Assembly (NCBI RefSeq): GCF_002858745.1
Contig: NZ_PJRO01000007.1
Coordinates: 179,505 to 243,504 of the forward strand
Length of the DNA: 64,000 nucleotides
Source of the DNA: Mesorhizobium loti
Lineage (GTDB): Bacteria; Pseudomonadota; Alphaproteobacteria; Rhizobiales; Rhizobiaceae
Direction: 5' to 3'
Below the pieces are notes generated by a model, which had not been told where the DNA came from, searched no databases, and saw nothing but the letters and a program-made list of their open reading frames with translations. Shown one piece after another: positions 58,506-64,000 of this stretch. Numbering within the stretch: position 1 is the first letter of the stretch; the number at the start of each line of letters is the position of its first letter. Made by a program: the position numbers and the translations under genes.

Positions 58506-59711
58506 CTAGCCCCCGCTCGAAACCACCAGCTTGAGATGGCTCTGTCCCGCCGGCCTGCGGTTCTTCATGCCGGAAATGGCGTAGCCGTTCCGGCCGGCTT
58601 CCTTCGCGCGATAAAGCGCCTCGTCCGCCCTGGCGGTGAGGTCGACGGCGGCGACGTAGATGTCCGGCGTCCACTCGGCGATGCCGACGCTGATGGTGAA
58701 GCGTTCCTCGTCTTCCGCCTTGCCGCTGCCTTCGCGCACCGTGGCCACGAGGACTGAAGCGACCTTTTCCGCCTGGCGCGCGGTGGTCTCCGGCAAGAGG
58801 ATCGCGAATTCGTCACCGCCAAGCCGGAAAACCGTATCGCTGCCGCGGATCATCGCCCTGGCGATCTCGGCGAACTCGCGCAGGATGCGGTCGCCGAAGG
58901 CATGGCCCTGGGTGTCGTTGTAGCGCTTGAAGTGATCGATATCGATCAGCATCAGCGAGAAATGACGGCCGGTGCGGCGGGTGCGTTTGTCCTCGGCTTC
59001 CAGCAGCGCGAGGAAATGGCGGCGATTGGGTATGCCGGTGAGGTCGTCTGTCTGGGCAAGCTCGGCAAGCTCCTCGCGCAGCCGCCCGATCGACATCACG
59101 GTGAAGCCGAAATTCCACACCACGCCCGAGAAGATGACGCACAGCAGCGCATAGGATTCCACCGTGGTGTAGTAGTCCTGGTCGACACGGCCCAACATCA
59201 GCCCGACATTCAGAACACTTTCGATGAGATGGCCGAGGATGCCGACGATCATGGCGGTGGCCGCGATCATCGCGCCGAGATCCTGGCGATGCCAGCGCAG
59301 CAGATACCAGGCGGCAAGCACCAGCGGCACCGACTGGCCGCCGGCATAGACAAGATTGCGGCCCTGCAGGCTGCCGAACAGGAGCAGCAGCAGGAACAGG
59401 CTGCCGGCGGTGATGGCCACGCTCGCCTTCAGGCCGCCGGGCTGGCCGTAGAAGACACGCACGCCGACCCAGAACATGCAAAAGCCGAAGATGACGAAAC
59501 CGTTGCCGACCACGGCGGGCACATAGCTGCCCTCGTTGCCCTGCAGGGCCAATACGCAGCCGCCGATGGTGGAGAGCACGCAGCCGGCCAGCCACACGCG
59601 CGCCGCCGCGAAATTACGATAGCGATAGGCGATGGCGCCCCAGATGACCGCGACGGTCAGCGAGTTGAGCAGGATGACGATGTAAAGCGTCAAGAAGTCG
59701 AGTTTCATCAC
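58506..59711 (-). CDS. Membrane diguanylate cyclase (GGDEF)
   Basis: 401 residues. About seven membrane helices fill residues 5-215, with a linker (RLREELAELAQTDDLTG) into an intact GGDEF domain: IPNRRHFL, IDIDHFKRYNDTQGHAFGD and FRLGGDEFAILLPE. It should synthesise cyclic di-GMP. Its membrane sensor resembles that of the cyclase at 38,747 in layout. It is monocistronic, with a convergent neighbour. Confidence 0.92.
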   Translation of the reverse strand: MMKLDFLTLYIVILLNSLTVAVIWGAIAYRYRNFAAARVWLAGCVLSTIGGCVLALQGNEGSYVPAVVGNGFVIFGFCMFWVGVRVFYGQPGGLKASVAITAGSLFLLLLLFGSLQGRNLVYAGGQSVPLVLAAWYLLRWHRQDLGAMIAATAMIVGILGHLIESVLNVGLMLGRVDQDYYTTVESYALLCVIFSGVVWNFGFTVMSIGRLREELAELAQTDDLTGIPNRRHFLALLEAEDKRTRRTGRHFSLMLIDIDHFKRYNDTQGHAFGDRILREFAEIARAMIRGSDTVFRLGGDEFAILLPETTARQAEKVASVLVATVREGSGKAEDEERFTISVGIAEWTPDIYVAAVDLTARADEALYRAKEAGRNGYAISGMKNRRPAGQSHLKLVVSSGG

Positions 59712-59846
59712 ACTGTCCCGGACGAAGCCCTCCTCCTACGGGTCCGCCACTTGCCCAGACGTTAAAATAACCGGTGGGTTTTGCGTCAACTGTTAGAAAA
59801 AGCCAACCCTGCCAGCGACGCATGACGATCCGCCGCAGAAACGCTT

Positions 59847-59944
59847 CAGAGCAATTCCAGGAAAAGTGTGTAACGGTTTTCCGTCCAGAATTGCGTAAAA
59901 GCAAAAGAGTTAGAGCGTTTCCGTGAAAAACGGAAACGCTCTAG
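59847..59944 (+). repeat. Palindromic intergenic repeat, copy 3
   Basis: CAGAGCAATTCCAGG, AAAGTGTGTAACGGTTTTCCG, then the hairpin GAGCGTTTCCG TGAAAAA CGGAAACGCTC ending CTAG. Same orientation as the copy at 34,142. Its last four bases hold the TAG stop codon of the adjoining MFS gene (59,941-59,943). Confidence 0.88.
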
Positions 59945-61143
59945 ACGCCACCCGCCGGTTCAGCGGATTGAATTGCATGCGCGTCCGAGCGTGCAGCAAC
60001 AAGGGCGGCCGCCACGGCTCCTGCCGCCAGGATCCCGCCCAGCCAGGGCAGGCTGTGCAAAGGCAGCCAGGCCAGCACAAGGCCACCCAGCGCAGTGCCG
60101 AGGCCGACGCCGACATGCATGGCCGAAAGGTTGAGGCCGACGCCGGCTTCCGCCGTCCGCGGTCCCGTCGCGACAAGGAAACTCTGCACCACCGGCGAGA
60201 TCATCCAGCTGATCATCGCCCAGGCCATCATCACGACGATGAAAAACCCCGGCGCATCGGCGGCGATCGGTATGGCGAGCAGCGCAACCAGGTAGGCAAG
60301 AGGTGTGACGACGATAGCGAAGCGCGGACCGGCCGCATCGGCCAACCAGCCACCACAATAGCCGCCGCACACGCCGGCAACACCGAAGGCGAGGAAGAAC
60401 AGCGCAACGTTGCCCGGCGCGACGCCGACCACTTCGGTAAGATAAGGTGCCAGATAGGCAAACAGCATGAAATGACCGCCGATCATCAGGATGGAAACGA
60501 GCTGCGCGGCGACCAGCGGCAGCGACCGCAGATGCTGCAGATATCCCGATGCCGCCGGGCGGCCGCGCCCTGCCGCAGGCAGCGTGCGCAGGCAAATCGT
60601 CAGAACGGCCACGGCAAGCAGGGCAAGCGCGATAAAGACGGCACGCCAGCCGAAGCGGTCACCGATCAGCATTCCGGCCGGCACGCCCAGCACCATGGAG
60701 TCGCTGATGCCCATGAAGATGATGCCGATCGCCCGGCCGCGCATGGCAGGGCCAGCCAGTTCCGTCGCCAGCATGGTGGCGACAAGACAGGCAGCGGCAC
60801 TTGCTGCGGCCATGCCGATACGGGCCATGAACAAGACGGCATAGCCGGAACTGACCGCGGCAAGCAGATTGCTGGCGATGAACAGCAGCAGCGCCATGCC
60901 CAGCAGGGTCTTGCGTTCCAGCTGTGTTGCCAACAACAGCGCCAGCGGAGCGGTGAGCGCGAAGGTGACCGAGAAAACCGCTGTCAGTTGGCCGGCGAGA
61001 CCGATCGAGATATCAAGGCCCGAGGCAATGCCCGGCAGGATCCCGATGACGATGTTTTCCGCTGTACCGGTGGCGAAGGTGGCCAGGGCGAGGAAGAAGA
61101 TCCGAAAGTTCACGTGCCCGTTCCGCTGTGCGTTTCGCCGCAA
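59941..61143 (-). CDS. MFS transporter (drug/metabolite:proton antiporter, DHA1-like)
   Basis: 400 residues with about twelve membrane helices. The family loop between helices 2 and 3 is weakly kept as LATQLERKTLLGMAL, and AAASAAACLVATMLATELAG and SDSMVLGVPAGMLIGDRFGW match the AraJ/YdhP-type exporters. Export of a sugar or drug is possible; the substrate is unknown. The last codons and stop coincide with the palindromic repeat. Confidence 0.88.
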   Translation of the reverse strand: MRRNAQRNGHVNFRIFFLALATFATGTAENIVIGILPGIASGLDISIGLAGQLTAVFSVTFALTAPLALLLATQLERKTLLGMALLLFIASNLLAAVSSGYAVLFMARIGMAAASAAACLVATMLATELAGPAMRGRAIGIIFMGISDSMVLGVPAGMLIGDRFGWRAVFIALALLAVAVLTICLRTLPAAGRGRPAASGYLQHLRSLPLVAAQLVSILMIGGHFMLFAYLAPYLTEVVGVAPGNVALFFLAFGVAGVCGGYCGGWLADAAGPRFAIVVTPLAYLVALLAIPIAADAPGFFIVVMMAWAMISWMISPVVQSFLVATGPRTAEAGVGLNLSAMHVGVGLGTALGGLVLAWLPLHSLPWLGGILAAGAVAAALVAARSDAHAIQSAEPAGGV

Positions 61144-61254
61144 CGGAACGCTTCCGATACGGCATGTTGCGTATCGGGTTTCGAGGCTGTGCTTCGGTTA
61201 TCCCACGAGCCGGTGTCCTAACACGCGCGACGTTGAGGGGAAAGACTGGACCCT

Positions 61255-61518
61255 ATGGCAGGATCCGTGACCATGGCGCCGCCGCTCCAGGCCATTCTCG
61301 AGGCCGAGCTCGCTCGCGGCAACAGAATCGTGGAGGTCGGTGGCTGGCCGCCGCATTGCAGCCTGCTGGTCATGCTGGCGCAACACTTCCACACCAACTA
61401 CCCGCTTGCGGAAGGTGTTGAATTCCGCGAGATCGACGACCCGCATTACTGGAAAGCCGAATACGTTTACGCGGACGAGTGCCTGGCCTGCCGCTTTCAG
61501 GGCATCGCGAGCCGCTGA
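61255..61518 (+). CDS. Small conserved-looking hypothetical protein
   Basis: 87 residues if started at ATG 61255, or 81 from ATG 61273 (MAPPLQAILEAELARG). The sequence EILEAEL-type helix, GWPPHCSLLVMLAQHFHT and DDPHYWKAEYVY look globular, with several His and two Cys near the C-terminus (DECLACRF) that might bind metal. It lies 36 bp upstream of the EamA transporter on the same strand. I do not recognise a family. Confidence 0.6.
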   Translation: MAGSVTMAPPLQAILEAELARGNRIVEVGGWPPHCSLLVMLAQHFHTNYPLAEGVEFREIDDPHYWKAEYVYADECLACRFQGIASR

Positions 61519-61554
61519 CGCTGCTTGTCCGCCCAACCGAACAACCGAGGACCG

Positions 61555-62448
61555 ATGCCCATCCACGAACTCGCAGCACTCGGCGCCGCAACCTGCTGGG
61601 CGCTGACCGGCATCATCTCGGCGGGCCCGGCCGGCCATCTCGGCGCGCCGGCGTTCAACCGCCTGCGCCAGATCTTCGTCACCGCCATGCTGGCGCTTTA
61701 TGTGCTGGCCACCGGCTCATGGCGTGAGCTCGACACAGCCAATGTGCTGCCGCTTCTCGCCTCCGGCTTCATCGGCATCTTCATCGGCGACACGCTGTTG
61801 TTCGCCACGCTCAACCGCGTCGGCCCACGCCGTTCCGGTATCCTGTTTGCGCTCAACGCGCCGATCGCCGCGATCCTCGGCTGGCTGCTGCTCGGCGAGA
61901 CGCTGACACTCAAGGCACTTGCCGGCATGGCGCTGGTGGTTGCCGGTGTGCTGCTGGCCATCCTGTTCGGCAAACGCCGCGCGCAGCTGCATCAATGGGA
62001 GACGGTGAAAGGGCCGCTCTGGATCGGCGTGGCGCTCGGGCTGGGCGCCGCGACCGGCCAGGCCATCGGCTCCATCATCGCGCGGCCGGTGATGGAAACC
62101 GGCATCGACCCGTTCGTGGCTTCGATGCTCAGGGTCGGCATCGCGGCGGCCTTCCTCACCGTCATGATCCAGTTGCCGATTCCGGCGCTGAAGCCCAAGA
62201 ACCCGTTGACCTGGCAGGTGGCGGCGCTGACCGCGCTGACCGGCATCCTGGCACTCGGGATCGGCATGACGCTGCTTTTGTTTGCCCTTTCGGGCGGCAA
62301 GGTCGGCATCGTCTCGACGCTGTCGGCAACTTCGCCGGTCATCATCCTGCCGCTGCTATGGCTGCGCACCGGCGAACGGCCGGCGGCAGGCGCCTGGACC
62401 GGTGCAGCGCTGGTGGTAGCCGGCATGGGACTGATCTTCATGGCGTGA
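61555..62448 (+). CDS. EamA/DMT-family transporter
   Basis: 297 residues from ATG 61555, five bases after GAGGAC; a TTG at 61525 is less likely. Ten membrane helices in two EamA halves, with the short FGKRRAQLHQWETVKG loop between. Typical motifs include GFIGIFIGDTLLFATLNRVG and LNAPIAAILGWLLLGETL. It probably exports a metabolite or amino acid. The preceding small gene may share its transcript. Confidence 0.9.
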   Translation: MPIHELAALGAATCWALTGIISAGPAGHLGAPAFNRLRQIFVTAMLALYVLATGSWRELDTANVLPLLASGFIGIFIGDTLLFATLNRVGPRRSGILFALNAPIAAILGWLLLGETLTLKALAGMALVVAGVLLAILFGKRRAQLHQWETVKGPLWIGVALGLGAATGQAIGSIIARPVMETGIDPFVASMLRVGIAAAFLTVMIQLPIPALKPKNPLTWQVAALTALTGILALGIGMTLLLFALSGGKVGIVSTLSATSPVIILPLLWLRTGERPAAGAWTGAALVVAGMGLIFMA

Positions 62449-62462
62449 GGCCGGACTTCAGT

Positions 62463-62566
62463 CTGGAGCGTTTCCGTTTTTTACGGAAACGCGGAAACGT
62501 TCTAACTTTTTTGTTACGCAATTCCGGACGGAAAACCGCTACGCACTTTTCCTGGAATTGCTCTAG
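62463..62566 (-). repeat. Palindromic intergenic repeat, copy 4
   Basis: GGAGCGTTTCCG, TTTTTTA, CGGAAACGC with an extra GGAAACG, then the core AAAACCGCTACGCACTTTTC and GGAATTGCTCTAG. It fills nearly the whole gap between the EamA gene and the methyltransferase, ending 10 bp before the latter's ATG. Confidence 0.88.
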
Positions 62567-62576
62567 GCTTGCCCAC

Positions 62577-63272
62577 ATGAGTGTTCTGATGTCCGCCTCG
62601 GAGGCCCGCGAGATCGAACCAGCGACCGTCAACACGACTGACGAGGTGACAGCCTTCATCGTCGCCAACCTGCCGGTCGCACCCGTCCCGGGCATTCCCG
62701 AGATCCGGCTGCATGGCGCGCGTCCGGGCAGTGGCCTGCGCCGCGTCGAACAGCAAAGCAAGCTATCGCCCTACTGGGCCTATCAATGGGCCGGCGGTGC
62801 GGCACTTGCCCGCCATCTGCTCGACCATCCCGAAACGGTGCGCGGACGCACCGTGCTCGACCTCGGCACCGGCTCCGGCCTTGTCGCCATCGCCGCCGCC
62901 AAGGCCGGCGCCAATAAAGTGACGGCCGTCGACATCGATGCACACGCGATCGTCGCGACACGCCTCAACGCGACCCTGAACGATGTGACGATCGAAACGC
63001 TGCTGGCCGACCTGACCGCCGGAGCGCCGCCAGAAGTCGACCTGATTACGGTCGGCGACCTATTCTATGAGCGGCGGCTGGCGAAACGCGTGACAGCCTT
63101 CCTCGACGGTTGTCTTGCCGCCGGCATCGACGTTCTGGTCGGCGATCCGGGTCGCGCCCATCTGCCGCGCGAGAAGCTTGCTGCGGTCGCCGAATACCGC
63201 GTGATCGACTTTGGCGCAGCCGGCGTCACCACACCAGCAGTTGTCTTTTCAGTCGTGGCGGTGACCAGGTGA
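62577..63272 (+). CDS. Class I SAM methyltransferase, ETF-beta lysine methyltransferase-like
   Basis: 231 residues from ATG 62577 (an ATG at 62592 is also possible); the frame extends upstream through the repeat but is not coding there. Motif I is VLDLGTGSGLVAIAAAKAGA, motif II AVDIDAHA, and GDLFYERR corresponds to the catalytic D-x-[FY][FY] motif of METTL20/ETFB methyltransferases. SPYWAYQWAGGAALARHLLD is also typical. Agrobacterium has a proven ETF-beta methyltransferase, and this is probably the orthologue. There is no obvious ribosome binding site beyond the edge of the repeat. Confidence 0.85.
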   Translation: MSVLMSASEAREIEPATVNTTDEVTAFIVANLPVAPVPGIPEIRLHGARPGSGLRRVEQQSKLSPYWAYQWAGGAALARHLLDHPETVRGRTVLDLGTGSGLVAIAAAKAGANKVTAVDIDAHAIVATRLNATLNDVTIETLLADLTAGAPPEVDLITVGDLFYERRLAKRVTAFLDGCLAAGIDVLVGDPGRAHLPREKLAAVAEYRVIDFGAAGVTTPAVVFSVVAVTR

Positions 63273-63455
63273 TCTGCCCCCGGCGGCGGAACAGCCTTCC
63301 AAATTGTGCGGTGTCGCGCGCAACGAAAACGCCAATTTTTGCGTGGATTGTCCCAAAAACAGAATTCCATGCTTCGCGTACACAGGAATCTTGCTGCAAG
63401 CTGAAATAATCATCCGGTGATTCCTCCCGTACCACCGGTTGTGTTCTTCCTCCCG

Positions 63456-63507
63456 AGAGGCTTTCAGCCTCTGCTTCGACCGGGACGCCAAGCGTCCCGG
63501 TCTTTTT
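63456..63507 (+). terminator. Rho-independent terminator with a smaller preceding hairpin
   Basis: GACCGGGACG and CGTCCCGGTC are perfect 10-bp arms around CCAAG, followed by T5 on the plus strand (63,478-63,507). A smaller AGAGGC/GCCTCT stem precedes it at 63,456-63,472. It should end the methyltransferase transcript. The gap from 63,273 to 63,455 holds no supported gene. Confidence 0.88.
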
Positions 63508-63535
63508 CTGTACAGCAGCACCTATCACGCCGGCT

Positions 63536-64000
63536 TTATTTGACAGGGTCGACCCAGCCGTTCGGCGGCCCGAATTTGGCCATCGCCTCGGCAGGCCCCC
63601 AGCTGCCCGGCTCGTAGATCGCGGGCTGGCTCTTGTCGTCCAGCACGGGGCCGACGATGCGCCACGCGGCTTCCGAAGCATCCTGGCGTGTGAACAGGCG
63701 CACATCGCCGTTCATGGCATCGCCGATCAAGCGCTCATACGGCTCCATGTCGCCGGCAGAATCGTCGACAGCCGAGAGTTCCACCTGCTCGCCGACCATT
63801 TCGTCGCCTGCCTGCTTGCGGCGGGCGCCGATGCTGATCGAGATTTCCGGCGCAATGCGGAAGCGCAGATAGTTGGTCTCGCTGGGCGCAATTGCATCGA
63901 ACACATCGAGCGGCGGCCGCTTCAGACGGACCACCACTTCGGTGGCGCGCACCGGCAGGTTCTTGCCGGCGCGGATGAAGAAGGGCACATCCTGCCAGCG
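63536..64000 (-). CDS. zwf: Glucose-6-phosphate dehydrogenase, C-terminal part
   Basis: The last 154 residues of a Zwf protein, open to the right edge. Typical C-terminal motifs: VPFFIRAGKNLPVRATEVVV, MEPYERLIGDAMNGD and AAWRIVGPVLD, ending GPPNGWVDPVK. It oxidises glucose 6-phosphate to the lactone at the head of the Entner-Doudoroff and pentose phosphate routes. In rhizobia it is usually followed by pgl and edd, but here the next gene on its left is a convergent methyltransferase. Confidence 0.95.
   Translation of the reverse strand, partial: RWQDVPFFIRAGKNLPVRATEVVVRLKRPPLDVFDAIAPSETNYLRFRIAPEISISIGARRKQAGDEMVGEQVELSAVDDSAGDMEPYERLIGDAMNGDVRLFTRQDASEAAWRIVGPVLDDKSQPAIYEPGSWGPAEAMAKFGPPNGWVDPVK

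Noticed and set aside
63249..63521. 90-codon minus-strand frame after the methyltransferase
   Set aside because: It overlaps the methyltransferase end and a strong plus-strand terminator, and its composition is not protein-like.

Overview
The window looks like the chromosome of an alphaproteobacterium of the Rhizobiales, most likely Mesorhizobium or a close relative. The reasons are high-GC coding, rhizobial gene types (a groESL operon with a CIRCE operator, BTLCP/LapG-type protease, many ABC transporters, several GGDEF proteins) and a dispersed rhizobial-style palindromic repeat. The species call is an inference from family resemblance; no search was run.

1-15,901 is a cell-surface adhesion locus. 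A giant repeat-rich adhesin (minus strand, 3' end outside the window) is divergent from a LapG-like periplasmic cysteine protease. Beside them is a complete type I secretion operon (tolC, ABC permease/ATPase, hlyD and a ribbon-helix-helix gene), and after it a membrane GGDEF protein whose signature motif is degenerate. This resembles the Pseudomonas Lap system, but no LapD-like c-di-GMP receptor is visible here.

16,004-27,769 is a peptide uptake and breakdown locus. A DppBC/fused-DppDF/binding-protein transporter (minus) is divergent from an amidohydrolase, a class I aminotransferase, an FAD oxidoreductase and an S9 prolyl-oligopeptidase-type peptidase (plus). A perfect inverted repeat lies in the shared promoter region.

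27,804-41,552 is mostly housekeeping: two small proteins, groEL/groES under CIRCE, an FtsK translocase without membrane segments, cytidine deaminase, a sodium:solute symporter divergent from an adenosylhomocysteinase-like gene plus IclR regulator, a decayed patch with TetR and autotransporter fragments, a diguanylate cyclase, an AraC regulator and tRNA-Arg(CCG).

41,693-53,501 is a short-chain amide operon on the minus strand: amiC sensor, amiR ANTAR antiterminator, an Urt/Fmd-type ABC transporter (five genes), amiE amidase, a NorQ/NorD-type AAA+/VWA pair and an XRE regulator. Two terminator-like hairpins lie in the leader between amiR and the transporter, as expected for antitermination by AmiR.

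53,691-64,000 carries a MetX-like hydrolase with a cytosine-permease-family transporter, a divergent pair of DJ-1/PfpI genes (one exported, one a GlxA-type regulator), a GGDEF cyclase, an MFS exporter, an EamA transporter, an ETF-beta-type lysine methyltransferase and the 3' end of zwf. Four full copies and one partial copy of a palindromic repeat of about 100 bp lie between genes from 30.9 to 62.6 kb; several supply the stop codon of a neighbouring gene.
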